Source: Boudabousia liubingyangii
GTDB lineage: Bacteria; Actinomycetota; Actinomycetes; Actinomycetales; Actinomycetaceae
Direction: 5' to 3'
Length of the DNA: 64,000 nt
Assembly (NCBI RefSeq): GCF_001907245.1
Contig: NZ_MQSU01000002.1
Coordinates: forward strand, 248,001 to 312,000
In this document: positions 10,501 through 19,034 of the stretch, in pieces
Position numbering within the stretch: the first letter of the stretch is position 1
How the letters are laid out: each line of letters starts with the position of its first letter
Program-made: the position numbers and the translations under genes
Notes under the pieces: generated by a model
Database searches by the model: none
What the model was told of the DNA's origin: nothing
The model's input: the letters and a program-made list of their open reading frames with translations, nothing else

Positions 10501-10521
10501 TTTGTCGGCGGCGGGCACTAG
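7516..10521 (+). CDS. glnE: Glutamine synthetase adenylyltransferase/deadenylase
   Basis: A two-domain nucleotidyltransferase that attaches AMP to, and removes it from, type I glutamine synthetase in response to nitrogen status. Two copies of the nucleotidyltransferase core are visible: SDVDVMFVVD around residue 232 and SDADIILLHE around residue 732, each followed by a GPGGLRD/GPGGLSD-type helical domain. At 1001 residues it is full length. It sits directly behind glnA2, as in other actinobacteria, and is probably co-transcribed. Because this glnA lacks the target tyrosine, the substrate is probably another glutamine synthetase encoded outside the window. Confidence 0.95.
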   Translation: MEACDLSLSDLSSLGFSRPQTAKQQLGDPGLDFPLAQIQIFSHCADPDAALVSLLNFSAQNPGPWQAIKTKTEELAAFLRLLGASEALGQMIQSDPSLLAHLAVPNLHQVHPPTAQVEEPAANPIELPETEVQDPGYRQIFIDFFSANRGSDPDTFRRCYYALLIEIATLDLNSPDPRAYLPTVCRQVSALADAALEMAMEQTRTQVELPEGLELAIIALGKCGAQELNYLSDVDVMFVVDWDREKTVENEALAAASNWVSAISTLIAGPGKLRPLWPLDLGLRPEGANGALVRTLDSYRSYYLRWAQSWEFQALLKARPAAGNPRLGQGFMELTQELVWTASARADFVDNARAMRQRVEANLRFDERDRHLKLGPGGLRDVEFSVQLLQLVHGRVDQKVRVPATLSALSALSAQGYIGRQAAQTMDQAYRELRLVEHRLQLHKLKRSHVLPKDAKSWRRLARACQVEGAEESSFEQHIAKLRSEVRACHQSLFYRPLLGNLAGLDDGALALSPEAATDWLAALGYRDPAGAQRQIAALTRGVTRRANIQRQILPVMLGWLANGPNPDQGLLRLRVLAEEVGSTGWFVRSLRDSPYTAKRLSQVLSSSEYATTAMINAPILVEQLDNDQALQITNWPKLESEVRSLVERQEDHAQGVARLRAWRARELGRAALADICLGMDCARSGQEISAANDATLRVTLDLARENIPRGFEVPIEIITMGRLGGQECGYASDADIILLHEDAGLPAEEAAQIAQQVAVELRNLLQADPSRLMVDYDLRPEGKQGPLSPSLKGVREYYHKWASTWERQALLRARPLNPDSQLAQDFLAAVDPIRYGSDFGPKELREVRLLKARMERERLPRSVPPHRHVKLGPGGLSDIEWTVQLLQLQNAHALSELRTTSTLGALKAARNTGLVSTEQARDLELAWRFASAVRAGNTLATGRINGQALDQLPKDAATERSVARILGYAAGQEHQLEEDYLRSARHARQIYEEIFVGGGH

Positions 10522-10608
10522 AACGCTATTTAGCTATCGGCTGCTTCGCCCGAGCTCCCCTAAGGGGTAGAGGATGTACCTCTTCTTGAAGAGGAGCTAG
10601 GCATTCAT

Positions 10609-11394
10609 CTAGAGCACTTCAGCTAGGAACTCTTTGGTCCTGGAATACTGCGGGTTATTAATAACTTCCTTGGCTGGGCCAGATTCGACAATCTGTCCGT
10701 CATCCATGAAGACTACTCGGTCGGCTACTTCGCGAGCAAAGGCAATCTCGTGGGTGACTACCACCATGGTCATTCCTTCTGCGGCCAGGTCTTGCATTAC
10801 CTGTAGTACTTCGCCTACCAGTTCGGGGTCCAGGGCAGAGGTCGGTTCGTCAAAGAGCATGACCTGCGGCTTCATGGCCAGGGCACGGGCAATCGCTACA
10901 CGCTGTTGCTGGCCGCCTGAGAGCTGTGCTGGGTAGTGGTCTAGGCGGTCACCTAGGCCGACCTTTTCTAGCTCGGCAATGGCCAGTTTTTTGGCTGCTT
11001 CCGGTTTCAGGCCGAGGACACGCAGCGGCGCTTCCATAACGTTCTCAAGGGCGGTACGATGCCCGAATAGGTTAAACCGTTGGAACACCATGCCAATTTG
11101 GGAACGCTGGCGGGCAATTTCTTTTTCGGTGAGCTTGGCTAGTTCGGTTTGTCCTTTTCGCCACGGCTGCCACCAAGGGGTCGAGGCCTCCTTCATGCCC
11201 AGCAGCTCTCCGTTCAGGTAAATGCGACCAGCACTGATTTCTTCCAGTTCGTTAAAACAGCGGATTAGGGTCGACTTGCCGGATCCGGAAGGGCCCAGAA
11301 TCGCGCAGACCTCACCTGGCGCAACATGTAGGTTAACGCCTTTGAGGACGTGTAGTTCTCCATAGAACTTGTGGACATTTTCGGCGCGGATCAT
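10609..11394 (-). CDS. Polar amino acid ABC transporter, ATP-binding protein
   Basis: A GlnQ/HisP-type ATPase that drives uptake of a polar amino acid. It has Walker A (GPSGSGKST), a signature LSGGQQQR, Walker [14 protein letters not shown] and the switch His in VTHEIAF. A 25-residue insertion after the first beta-sheet (region around [15 protein letters not shown]) is longer than in GlnQ and is shared with some histidine/lysine importers. Its start overlaps the stop of the permease gene in an ATGA, indicating coupled translation. It is the last gene of a three-gene operon: binding protein, permease, ATPase. The substrate is not determined. Confidence 0.9.
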   Translation of the reverse strand: MIRAENVHKFYGELHVLKGVNLHVAPGEVCAILGPSGSGKSTLIRCFNELEEISAGRIYLNGELLGMKEASTPWWQPWRKGQTELAKLTEKEIARQRSQIGMVFQRFNLFGHRTALENVMEAPLRVLGLKPEAAKKLAIAELEKVGLGDRLDHYPAQLSGGQQQRVAIARALAMKPQVMLFDEPTSALDPELVGEVLQVMQDLAAEGMTMVVVTHEIAFAREVADRVVFMDDGQIVESGPAKEVINNPQYSRTKEFLAEVL

Positions 11395-12350
11395 GGGGTG
11401 AACTCCAGGAAGGGATCGTCAGTGACAGTGTGGGCTGCCAAAATAGCTGCTTGTTTCTTTGAAAGCTGGCGCTTCGGTACGGCTTTACCAGAACCGGTAG
11501 CGCTGCCTCGGCCATAGTAGGCCTCTAGGTAGTGTTGGCCCACCATGAGCACGCTGGTGATGAATAGGTACCACAGGGCGGCCACAATCAGCATCGGGAT
11601 AACCGTGTAGTACTTTTGGCCAATGCGGGTGGCTTGGAACGTAAGTTCGTTCGTGACCGGAATGGCAATCACCAGGGAGGTGGTCTTCAGCATGGAAATC
11701 GTTTCGTTTCCCGTCGGGGGAACAATCACGCGCATGGCCTGGGGTGCCACGATCCGCCACTGAATCTGGCGCGGGCTCATACCCAGAGCTTTTGCTGCCT
11801 CGGCCTGACCGGGATCAACCGCGGCAAAGCCAGAGCGGAAGATCTCAGCGAGGTAGGCGCCTTCATTGAGTCCCAAGCCCAGCAGGGCGCACACTAGGGG
11901 AGTGAAGATCTCCTGGGTGTTCCCAAGTACGTACTGGGGGCCAATGGGAAGCCCAATGCTGACCTGTGAATACAGGGAGGGAAGCACACCCCAGAAAATT
12001 AACTGGGTGTAAATCGGAGTCCCACGGAAGAACCAGATATAGAAACCGGCCACCGCGCGATTCACCGGGTTGGTGCTTTTGCGTCCGACCGCCGCTAGCA
12101 ACGCTAGGACAATACCGATCAGCATGGCGCAGACGGTCAGTAATAGCGTGTACATGACCCCTCGGACGATCGAGGGAGCGAACAGCCATTTTTGGACCGT
12201 CGGCCAGTCATACTTTGGGTTGGTGAACAGTGAGTGGATTACCGTGATCGCGATGAGGGCCACGATAATCCCGCTGATTACTCTTCCGGGATGGGGAACT
12301 GGGCGAGCTTTAAGAAGCTCGATGGGTTCGGGTTTTGGTTCGGTGCTCAT
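11391..12350 (-). CDS. Polar amino acid ABC transporter, permease
   Basis: A His/Glu/Gln/Arg-family inner-membrane permease of 319 residues. A cytoplasmic N-terminal stretch precedes hydrophobic segments near residues 25-45, 65-90, 100-125 and in the C-terminal half, with the EAA-type coupling loop visible as [21 protein letters not shown] basic tail of about 40 residues follows the last segment. It lies between the binding protein gene (25 bases upstream) and the ATPase gene (4-base overlap), so all three are one transport unit. Confidence 0.9.
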   Translation of the reverse strand: MSTEPKPEPIELLKARPVPHPGRVISGIIVALIAITVIHSLFTNPKYDWPTVQKWLFAPSIVRGVMYTLLLTVCAMLIGIVLALLAAVGRKSTNPVNRAVAGFYIWFFRGTPIYTQLIFWGVLPSLYSQVSIGLPIGPQYVLGNTQEIFTPLVCALLGLGLNEGAYLAEIFRSGFAAVDPGQAEAAKALGMSPRQIQWRIVAPQAMRVIVPPTGNETISMLKTTSLVIAIPVTNELTFQATRIGQKYYTVIPMLIVAALWYLFITSVLMVGQHYLEAYYGRGSATGSGKAVPKRQLSKKQAAILAAHTVTDDPFLEFTP

Positions 12351-12375
12351 GTGCTTTAAGACGGGTGTTTAGTTT

Positions 12376-13275
12376 TCACTGGCCGGGGTTGAGGACGGCC
12401 TGCTTGATGACGGAGGACTGGTCGACATTCCAGTGCTTGAAAATGTTCGCCATGGTGCCGTCATCGATTAGTGCCTGGGTGGCCTTGGTGATGGCTTCAG
12501 CCAGCTGCTGCTGGTCCTTGGCGGTGATGATGCCGGCTTCAGAGGATTCTACAACATCACCCACGGTCTGGAACTTGTTGGGGTTCTTGCTGGCGGTGAA
12601 GCCGGCCGCAATGTTGTCAACCATGATGGCGTCTAGCTGACCACCAGCTAGCTTGGTGGCTAGCATCTGGGCGTCAGCTTCAGGGAGTACCTCAAGGGCG
12701 GGCTTGTTTTCAGAAGCGCAGGTTTTAGCGGCGTTCTCAAGGTACTGCTGCTGTGAGGAGCCAGATTGGGCGCCCATCTTCATGCCGCAGAGGTTTGCTG
12801 GGTCGAACTTCTTGGGGTTCTCGTTTTGTACCATGAAGAGCGAGCCAGACTTCATGTAAGTGGACATGTTGACCTGGGCTAGACGTTCAGGTGAGACGTC
12901 GAAGGAAGAGATAGCCACATCGTATTTGGAGCCCACGGCCGGAATGATGGATTCGAAGGGAGCCTGAGAGAACTCAGTCTTAAGGTTTAGTTTCTTGGCT
13001 ACGGCGTTGATGATATCGATGTCGTAACCAAGGAAGGTCTTGCCGTCGGCGCTCAGGAACTCTGCGGGTTCGTAGTCTGGGGAAGTGACGACTTTTAGGA
13101 CTCCGGCGGACTTGATGTTTTCGGGAAGTGAATCTGCCAATGCCTGGTCGGCGGTAACAGCGCTTAGATCGGTACCTTGTTTGTCGGCCTGTTCTGCATC
13201 GGGGTCACTGCCGCTGCAGGCGGTGAGAGGTAGGGCTAGGGAAAGGGCTGCGAGGAGGGCGGTGGCTTTCTTCAT
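12376..13275 (-). CDS. Polar amino acid ABC transporter, substrate-binding lipoprotein
   Basis: A secreted lipoprotein that captures the substrate for the permease and ATPase encoded downstream. It has a lipoprotein signal peptide with the lipobox LTAC (Cys20), then a type II periplasmic-binding fold with the segments GVLKVVTSPDYEPAEF and GYDIDIINAVAKKL typical of family 3 binding proteins. Two ATGs are present; the second (13275) is preferred because AGAAAG lies 7 bases before it, while it would be only 1 base from the first (13281). Promoter elements and a palindrome lie upstream. Confidence 0.9.
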   Translation of the reverse strand: MKKATALLAALSLALPLTACSGSDPDAEQADKQGTDLSAVTADQALADSLPENIKSAGVLKVVTSPDYEPAEFLSADGKTFLGYDIDIINAVAKKLNLKTEFSQAPFESIIPAVGSKYDVAISSFDVSPERLAQVNMSTYMKSGSLFMVQNENPKKFDPANLCGMKMGAQSGSSQQQYLENAAKTCASENKPALEVLPEADAQMLATKLAGGQLDAIMVDNIAAGFTASKNPNKFQTVGDVVESSEAGIITAKDQQQLAEAITKATQALIDDGTMANIFKHWNVDQSSVIKQAVLNPGQ

Positions 13276-13309
13276 TTTCATGCTTTCTGAATAGATATTA
13301 ACTGATCTG

Positions 13310-13337
13310 AATATATATTAAACCAATTCTTAGCCAA
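13310..13337 (-). promoter_or_regulatory. Sigma70-type promoter of the amino acid ABC operon
   Basis: Read on the minus strand, TTGGCT (13337-13332) and TATATT (13315-13310) are separated by 16 bases, a good vegetative promoter about 35-60 bases before the binding-protein start. The region is AT-rich. Confidence 0.55.
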
Positions 13338-13360
13338 TTTCCTCAGATATGCCATGTAGT

Positions 13361-13380
13361 TATTCACAAAATTGTGAATA
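13361..13380. promoter_or_regulatory. Palindromic candidate operator upstream of amino acid ABC operon
   Basis: Two perfect 9-base arms, TATTCACAA and TTGTGAATA, separated by 2 bases, centred about 34 bases upstream of the -35 box. Adjacent sequence (TGAATATTTATTGA) resembles an ARG-box half-site arrangement with one mismatch. The regulator is unknown; an arginine/ArgR link is only a suggestion. Confidence 0.4.
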
Positions 13381-13401
13381 TTTATTGAATATTGTGGGGG
13401 A

Positions 13402-13443
13402 AATAAAAAACCTGTGGGAGTCACACTAGGTGACTCCCACAGG
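13402..13443 (-). terminator. Intrinsic terminator of the DUF4191 gene
   Basis: A 14-base-pair perfect stem (13411-13424 with 13430-13443) and a 5-base loop, followed on the minus strand by a T-rich run (complement of AAATAAAAAA). It ends the DUF4191 transcript before the amino acid transporter promoter. Confidence 0.85.
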
Positions 13444-13472
13444 AAAGAAGTGTTTATTCGCTGCTTAGCAAA

Positions 13473-14177
13473 TCAGCCGCGCCCGTACATGGCCTTCTTA
13501 GACGGGCGAACACGGTTAGGATCGATACCCTTGGGGATCTGGGCCGTCGGGGGCTTCAAGGTGGCTAGACGACGGTCAACCATCGGGACCTCGCGCTTGT
13601 TTAGCACGTTCTTGAAGGAACGCATCTGCTTAGCAACCTTAGGTAGCGGAACCTGACCTTCTTCGTGACCATACTGAACCAAGTGGATCGGGACGGTCGG
13701 GGCCAGACGCTTGATGCGACGACGCTCGTTGTCCAGCAGTTTCTGTACCCGATTCGAAGGGCCTTCAGAGATTAGAACTACGCCCGGACGGCCAATGGCG
13801 CGCCAGACAACATCTTTCTCCTGAGTAACTACAGCGGGGGTGTCAGAAACAATCCAGCCGCGGGACTGACGTGATAGGACTGCGCCTACTGCGCCCGGGT
13901 GTCCATCAATCTGCTGGTAAAGTGCCGGATTGAGTAGTACCGTCAAGAGGATTAGGCATAGCAGGGTGGTTAGCATCAGACCTAGGAACGGGTAAGAAAT
14001 CCAGTGTCCTGAGGTGATTCCCCATAGGATGGAGCCGCCAAAGACTACCACGACGATGGCGAGCATTGCCCAGCCAAGCCAGCCAAAGGTACGTTTGACC
14101 ATGGTGTAGGCGTCTTTAAGGTTGTGATAAAAGCGCCGTTTCTTTGGTTTTTCAGCAGGTGTTGTCGATTGCGACAT
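13473..14177 (-). CDS. DUF4191 family membrane protein
   Basis: A 234-residue actinobacterial membrane protein of unknown function. After a basic N-terminus there are two closely spaced membrane segments (residues about 35-55 and 60-82), then a basic cytoplasmic domain with RGWIVSDTPAVV and a conserved-looking stretch GPSNRVQKLL. In other actinobacteria this family is found near lipoate genes, and here it lies close to the lipoate-dependent E2 and E3 genes, though lipA and lipB are not in the window. The family call is from overall resemblance; no function can be given. Confidence 0.75.
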   Translation of the reverse strand: MSQSTTPAEKPKKRRFYHNLKDAYTMVKRTFGWLGWAMLAIVVVVFGGSILWGITSGHWISYPFLGLMLTTLLCLILLTVLLNPALYQQIDGHPGAVGAVLSRQSRGWIVSDTPAVVTQEKDVVWRAIGRPGVVLISEGPSNRVQKLLDNERRRIKRLAPTVPIHLVQYGHEEGQVPLPKVAKQMRSFKNVLNKREVPMVDRRLATLKPPTAQIPKGIDPNRVRPSKKAMYGRG

Positions 14178-14309
14178 GCTTTGGGCCTTCCATTTAGCTA
14201 ATACTTAAGCAACTCTGAGGGAGCTTACCACAAAGATTGTAACCGTTAGTTATCCACAATTTCATTTTTGCGGCATAAAGTCACTAAATTAATATTTTAG
14301 ACTGCCCAC

Positions 14310-15638
14310 ATGAATACGGAAAATCTTCTGGAAATCACCCAGTTAGCCAAGACCAAACTGGGGTCCCTAGTCCTCGTCGTAGATGACTATGGGAAAGAGT
14401 ACGTGCAGCAGACTTTCAGCCGGGAAATCTTGGAAAAGCATCGGGTGAAGGAAAGAGCGACGCTACTGCACCAGCATCCCCATCCTAATCTGGTGCGAAT
14501 TGAAGCCCTCGAACAGAGTGGAAGCCAATTTCGGTTAATCACAGAGTACGTGGAAGGGCGAACACTAGTAGATCTGTTAAACAATAAACAACTTACAGAG
14601 GTACAGGCCGAACAGTTTTGGCACGAAGCTCAGGCCGCTTTAAGTCATCTCCATGGTTTGGGGCTCAAACATGGAGATATTTCCACCGCTAACTTCGTCC
14701 TAGGAAACGATGGCTGCTGGCGCTTGTGGGATCTCTTTTCTCCACCCGGGGCCGGAACCGAAGGGTACGGAAGTAAAACTGTCAAAGGAACTTTCGAATA
14801 CTCCTGTGCAGCAGATCTTAAAGCCCTAGAAAAGATCGCAGACGAAATCTACGCCTATCAAAAACGCGGCGTGAATAACTCTAACGCAGCTGCACTAAAC
14901 GACCTAGAAGCTACCTCGGTCGCCTCGATCCGTGCTCAAGCCCTGGCAACAACCTATCAGCCGCCCTCCCGGACTTGGATCTGGCAACAGCGAATAAAGA
15001 CATGGTTAACGCAGTTACCAAAACCCAGCCTTGGTTTGATAGCCGCGATCGTCATCGCCTCAGGTTTAGCATGGGGTCTTTTAATGCAAAGCAGTAGCGT
15101 CATAAACGCAAATGCCTCAGATAATAACGCCGCCAGTAAGCCAGCGTCGGACGTAGCTACGCTTGAACAGTCAAACACCCAAGAGGAAAGAAACGCGCCA
15201 GTGAACCGGGAAAGTCAAGTAGAAGACCGCGTCCCTAGTAGGCCGCGGGAAATTCTTGAGGATCTTTTGGAGCGTAGAGATGAGAGCCTGATGAAACTTG
15301 ACTTTAAGGGCATCTCCCAGATAGCGGTTCCACATGGTGCGGCGTGGCTTGCTGACCAAGAGATCTTGAAAAAACTACAACAGCAACACCTTCAGATTAA
15401 GGAGCTACGTACGGCTATTAAGGATTTTACGATCCTGAGGGAAGAAGCAAAAAGGATTCGGGTACAGGCACGTTTAAGCCAGGGAAAGTATCTCGAATGC
15501 CGCTTGTCGGAAACCTCTATGGACGCTGCTTGCCGTCAAGTGTTCGATATTAATCAGCAAAACTATGTAATCGACCTAGAGAAGTCTGAAGACGGCCATG
15601 CCACGTGGCTGATTAAGGAACTAGCTGCCGCGGATTAG
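14310..15638 (+). CDS. Membrane-anchored protein kinase-like protein with degenerate motifs
   Basis: A 442-residue single-pass protein. Residues 1-185 follow the eukaryotic-type kinase layout: HPHPNLVRIE, a hinge EYVEG, and the catalytic-loop equivalent HGDISTAN (121-128), where the catalytic Asp and metal-binding Asn are kept but Arg is Gly. DFG is replaced by DLF (141-143). No clear beta-3 lysine is seen; the expected AxK site reads YVQQ. A membrane segment spans about 241-259, and the outer domain (about 180 residues) is charged and coiled-coil-like. It may be a pseudokinase sensor or a weakly active kinase. TAGACT lies 6 bases before the ATG, suggesting a leaderless start. Confidence 0.7.
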   Translation: MNTENLLEITQLAKTKLGSLVLVVDDYGKEYVQQTFSREILEKHRVKERATLLHQHPHPNLVRIEALEQSGSQFRLITEYVEGRTLVDLLNNKQLTEVQAEQFWHEAQAALSHLHGLGLKHGDISTANFVLGNDGCWRLWDLFSPPGAGTEGYGSKTVKGTFEYSCAADLKALEKIADEIYAYQKRGVNNSNAAALNDLEATSVASIRAQALATTYQPPSRTWIWQQRIKTWLTQLPKPSLGLIAAIVIASGLAWGLLMQSSSVINANASDNNAASKPASDVATLEQSNTQEERNAPVNRESQVEDRVPSRPREILEDLLERRDESLMKLDFKGISQIAVPHGAAWLADQEILKKLQQQHLQIKELRTAIKDFTILREEAKRIRVQARLSQGKYLECRLSETSMDAACRQVFDINQQNYVIDLEKSEDGHATWLIKELAAAD

Positions 15639-15659
15639 GGCGATGAAGGGCAAATAAAA

Positions 15660-15692
15660 TGTGGGTGACGATCTTAAAGATCGTCACCCACA
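15660..15692. terminator. Bidirectional terminator between kinase-like gene and E2 gene
   Basis: A 16-base-pair perfect inverted repeat beginning TGTGGGTGACG, with a T-rich run on the minus strand (complement of AAATAAAA), between two convergent genes. A second, bulged hairpin occupies 15706-15734 and could add to termination of the kinase-like transcript. Confidence 0.8.
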
Positions 15693-15744
15693 AGTGAAGC
15701 TAGTCAGTGAACTTCAGAGTTGAAGTTGTTCACTTAACTTGATT

Positions 15745-17481
15745 TCAGAGCGCTAGATCCGCATCGAAATCAGCGGCTTCTAGACGCTGCTTAACGGCCA
15801 TTAGGTAACGGGCAGCATCTGCGCCGTCGACCAGACGGTGGTCGTAAGAGAGAGCCAAGTAGACCATGGAGCGAATGCCAATGGTTTCGTTGCCCTCGGC
15901 GTCCTTTACGATCATCGGGCGCTTGACGATGGTGCCAACACCTAGGATGGCAGATTCCGGCATGTTGATAACCGGGGTATCGAATAGTGCGCCACCGGAA
16001 CCGGTGTTGGTGATGGTGAAGGTGGAGCCGGATAGTTCGTCGGCGCCAATCTTGCCGTCGCGGGTGCGGGCAGCAAGATCATTGATGGACTTGGCTAGGC
16101 CTTCGATATCCTTTTCGCCAGCATCCTTGATCACCGGAACGAATAGACCCTTCGGAGTGTCTACAGCGATACCAATGTGTTCAGCATCGTGGTAGGTAAC
16201 CGTATTGTCTTCGTTAACGGTAGCGTTGATCTTCGGGTGCGCTAGCAGTGCTTCGGTAGCAGCCTTGACAAAGAACGGTAGGAAGGTCAGCTTGGTGCCC
16301 TTCTTCTCAAGGAAAGCGTTCTTGGACTTAGCACGTAGAGCGGCCACGCGAGTAACGTCAACCTCAACTACGGTGGTTAGCTGAGCAGAGGTCTGCAGCG
16401 ACTGGACCATACGCTTGGCAATGGTCTTACGTAGCGGAGTCATCTTTTCAGTCTTGCCACGTAGCGGTGAAGGCTCAGGCTTAGCAGCAGCGGCCGGAGC
16501 AGCAGCTTCAGCCTTCGGGGCAGCAGCAGCAGCAGCGGCGTCAAGGACGTCCTGCTTGCGGATACGGCCACCAACACCGGTGCCCTTAACGTTTGCTAGG
16601 TCAACGCCCTTATCGGCAGCTAGCTTACGAACAATCGGGGTGACGTAGCCAGAGCCGTCAGACTGACGGGACTCAGCGGCCTTCGGGGCCGGGGCAGCCG
16701 GGGCGGCCGGAGCAGCCGGGGCGGCCGGAGCCTTCGGAGCGGCGGGGTAATCCCACTCAACGACCTTGTCGCCATCTTCGCCGTCCTTGACGGTAGAAGG
16801 AATATCCTGGCCGGGGGTCTCTTCAGCGGCGCGTTCAGCCTTCGGGGCGGGAGCAGCAGCCGGAGCAGCTTCCTGCTTGCCGGGAGCCTGAGAGCCGATA
16901 CGAGCGATGACGGTGCCAACCTCAACGGTCTCATCTTCCTCAACGAGGATTTCAACTAGGTAGCCAGCTGCCGGGGAAGGAACTTCAGAGTCAACCTTGT
17001 CGGTAGCAACCTCAACTAGCGGTTCGTCAGCAGAGACCTCGTCGCCAACCTTCTTGAGCCAAGAAGCAACGGTACCTTCGGTGACAGATTCACCTAGGGC
17101 GGGCATGGTGACATCGGTTAGATCGCCGGAAGCAGCCGGGGCAGATGCTTCTGCCTTGGGAGCCTCGTCAGGGGCAACAGCCTCAACGGGTTCTTCCTTG
17201 GCCGGAGCAGATTCTTCCGCAGCCGGAGCGGAATCAGCTTCAGAAGCGTCACCAATGATGGCGATCTCGGTGCCAACCTCAACGGTTTCATCTTCCTGGA
17301 CCAAAATCTTTAGTAGGACACCGGAAGCGGGGGAGGGAACCTCGGAGTCAACCTTGTCGGTGGCAACCTCAACTAAGGGTTCGTCCGCGCTGACGGTGTC
17401 ACCCACAGACTTCAACCAGTTAGTGACAGTACCTTCAGTCACCGATTCGCCCAGGGCGGGCATTGTTACGGAAGTGGACAT
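15745..17481 (-). CDS. sucB: 2-oxoacid dehydrogenase E2 component (dihydrolipoamide acyltransferase)
   Basis: The acyltransferase core of a pyruvate or 2-oxoglutarate dehydrogenase complex. Two lipoyl domains are visible with DK(V) lipoylation sites at K43 and K162, nearly identical to each other and joined by Ala/Pro/Glu-rich linkers. A peripheral subunit-binding domain ([16 protein letters not shown]) and the catalytic domain with the SYDHRLVDG motif (His548, Asp552) follow. At 578 residues it matches the two-lipoyl actinobacterial E2 (sucB/dlaT naming varies; the acyl group cannot be told from sequence). It lies 24 bases after lpd, which encodes the E3 partner. Confidence 0.92.
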   Translation of the reverse strand: MSTSVTMPALGESVTEGTVTNWLKSVGDTVSADEPLVEVATDKVDSEVPSPASGVLLKILVQEDETVEVGTEIAIIGDASEADSAPAAEESAPAKEEPVEAVAPDEAPKAEASAPAASGDLTDVTMPALGESVTEGTVASWLKKVGDEVSADEPLVEVATDKVDSEVPSPAAGYLVEILVEEDETVEVGTVIARIGSQAPGKQEAAPAAAPAPKAERAAEETPGQDIPSTVKDGEDGDKVVEWDYPAAPKAPAAPAAPAAPAAPAPKAAESRQSDGSGYVTPIVRKLAADKGVDLANVKGTGVGGRIRKQDVLDAAAAAAAPKAEAAAPAAAAKPEPSPLRGKTEKMTPLRKTIAKRMVQSLQTSAQLTTVVEVDVTRVAALRAKSKNAFLEKKGTKLTFLPFFVKAATEALLAHPKINATVNEDNTVTYHDAEHIGIAVDTPKGLFVPVIKDAGEKDIEGLAKSINDLAARTRDGKIGADELSGSTFTITNTGSGGALFDTPVINMPESAILGVGTIVKRPMIVKDAEGNETIGIRSMVYLALSYDHRLVDGADAARYLMAVKQRLEAADFDADLAL

Positions 17482-17505
17482 TAAATTCTCCTTCTTAGCT
17501 AAGGT

Positions 17506-18882
17506 TCAGTTGTGGGAGTGGAGCGGTTTGCCGGCTAGGGCCATAGCGGCCTCGCCAATGGCTTCGTTCTGGGTCGGGTGGCCATGGATCAAGCGAGCTA
17601 GATCCTCTGGGTAAGCTTCCCAGCTGACCATCAGCTGACCTTCGCCAACCAGTTCCGAAACGCGAGCACCGAAGGCGTTGAAACCAACAATCGGTCCATC
17701 CTTTTCAGAAATAAGAGTAACGAAACCAGTGGTGTTTAGGATCTGAGACTTGCCGTTACCAGCAAGGTTGTATTCGACGACCTTGACGTTGTCCTTGCCG
17801 AACTTCTCTTCGGCCTGCTTACGGGATAGGCCAACGGAGCAGATTTCCGGTTCACAGTAGGTGACGCGAGGAATCTCAGCGTCAACGACCGGAGCAGGGT
17901 TCAAGCCGGCGATTTCTTCGGCGACGAAGATGCCGTGAGCGAAACCGCGGTGAGCTAGCTGCAAGCCGGGGACAATGTCACCAACAGCGTAGATGTTGCC
18001 TACGCCAGTGTGAAGACGTTCGTTAGCGAGGACGAAACCGCGTTCCATCGGAATGCCCTGCTCTTCGTAACCTAGGTTAGCGGTGGCCGGGCCACGACCA
18101 ACAGCAACCAGCAAGAGGTCACCGTCTACTTCAACGCCACCAGCGGCCTTGACGTGAACGCCAGAGTCATCCTGGGTGACGGACTCGAAACGAGTGCCGG
18201 TGTGGAACTTAATGCCACGCTTGCGGAAAGCGCGCTCTAGAGCCTTGGAGATGCCTTCATCTTCAGCGGGAACTAGGTGATCAAAGCCTTCGATGATGGT
18301 GACGTCGCAGCCGAAGGAAGACCAAACAGAAGCGAATTCAACGCCAATGACGCCGCCGCCTAGGACAACTGCACGCTGGGGAACCCAGTCAAGCTGTAGT
18401 GCCTGCTCGGAGGTGATGACGCGGCCTTCGATGTTCAGTCCCGGAAGAGACTTGGAGTAAGAACCGGAAGCTAGAACGATGTTCTTGCCCTTGACGGTCT
18501 GGCCGTTTACCTCAATGGTGTCCGGACCGGTTAGACGGCCCCAGCCCTGGATGAGGTCAACCTTGCGGGACTTGATTAGACCCTGCAGACCCTTGTATAG
18601 GCGGGAGATGACGCCTTCGCGGTACTTGGAAACCGCAGGCATATCAATGCCTTCGAATGAGGACTTAACGCCGAATACTTCAGATTCGCGAACTGCGTCG
18701 GCAGTTTCAGCAGCGTGTAGTAGAGCCTTGGTGGGGATACAACCGCGGTGGAGGCAGGTGCCGCCAACCTTATCGCCTTCAATAAGGGCAACCTTCATGC
18801 CCAGCTGAGCTCCGCGTAGAGCACAGGCGTAACCGCCTGAGCCACCACCCAGAATGACGATGTCGTAAACTTCTTCGCTCAC
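17506..18882 (-). CDS. lpd: Dihydrolipoyl dehydrogenase (E3)
   Basis: An FAD- and NAD-dependent flavoprotein that reoxidises dihydrolipoamide on E2. The protein has an N-terminal GGGSGG FAD-binding motif (12-17), the redox-active disulphide CLHRGC (Cys43/Cys48), a second dinucleotide motif GGGVIGVEFAS, and the catalytic His-Glu pair in HGHPTQNE near the C-terminus. The GTG at 18882 is chosen: GAAGGAG lies 8 bases before it and it places the FAD motif at the normal position, although the frame is open for 18 further codons upstream. It heads the lpd-sucB operon. Confidence 0.95.
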   Translation of the reverse strand: MSEEVYDIVILGGGSGGYACALRGAQLGMKVALIEGDKVGGTCLHRGCIPTKALLHAAETADAVRESEVFGVKSSFEGIDMPAVSKYREGVISRLYKGLQGLIKSRKVDLIQGWGRLTGPDTIEVNGQTVKGKNIVLASGSYSKSLPGLNIEGRVITSEQALQLDWVPQRAVVLGGGVIGVEFASVWSSFGCDVTIIEGFDHLVPAEDEGISKALERAFRKRGIKFHTGTRFESVTQDDSGVHVKAAGGVEVDGDLLLVAVGRGPATANLGYEEQGIPMERGFVLANERLHTGVGNIYAVGDIVPGLQLAHRGFAHGIFVAEEIAGLNPAPVVDAEIPRVTYCEPEICSVGLSRKQAEEKFGKDNVKVVEYNLAGNGKSQILNTTGFVTLISEKDGPIVGFNAFGARVSELVGEGQLMVSWEAYPEDLARLIHGHPTQNEAIGEAAMALAGKPLHSHN

Positions 18883-18933
18883 GTTTATTTCTCCTTCAAT
18901 ATGAGTCTTGGCTGTGCTTCCGGAGGCGCAAAA

Positions 18934-19004
18934 CACCCCTGAAGGCCATAGGTCTAGTGTCCCACTTTTTGGCAGAACACGTGCCCAAAATACCCTCAGG
19001 GGTG
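18934..19004 (-). terminator. Inverted repeat between pepA and lpd
   Basis: Perfect 9-base arms (CACCCCTGA and TCAGGGGTG) separated by 53 bases lie after pepA and before lpd. On the minus strand the downstream arm is followed by TTTT. It could be a long-loop terminator for pepA or a regulatory site for the lpd-sucB operon. Confidence 0.35.
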
Positions 19005-19034
19005 CATTATGTCACACTATGCGCTCGGTGAACT

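Noticed and set aside
10540-10600. Small hairpins between glnE and the amino acid ABC transporter (CCCCTAAGGGG and CCTCTTC/GAAGAGG)
   Set aside because: The stems are short and no T-tract follows on either strand, so they were not listed as terminators.
11485-12372. Open frames in other phases across the permease gene
   Set aside because: The permease frame has membrane segments and the EAA loop; the alternatives have neither a ribosome site nor recognisable domains.
16415-17614. Long + strand frames rich in Ala/Ser across sucB
   Set aside because: They arise from the repetitive Ala/Pro/Glu linkers and duplicated lipoyl domains of the real minus-strand gene.
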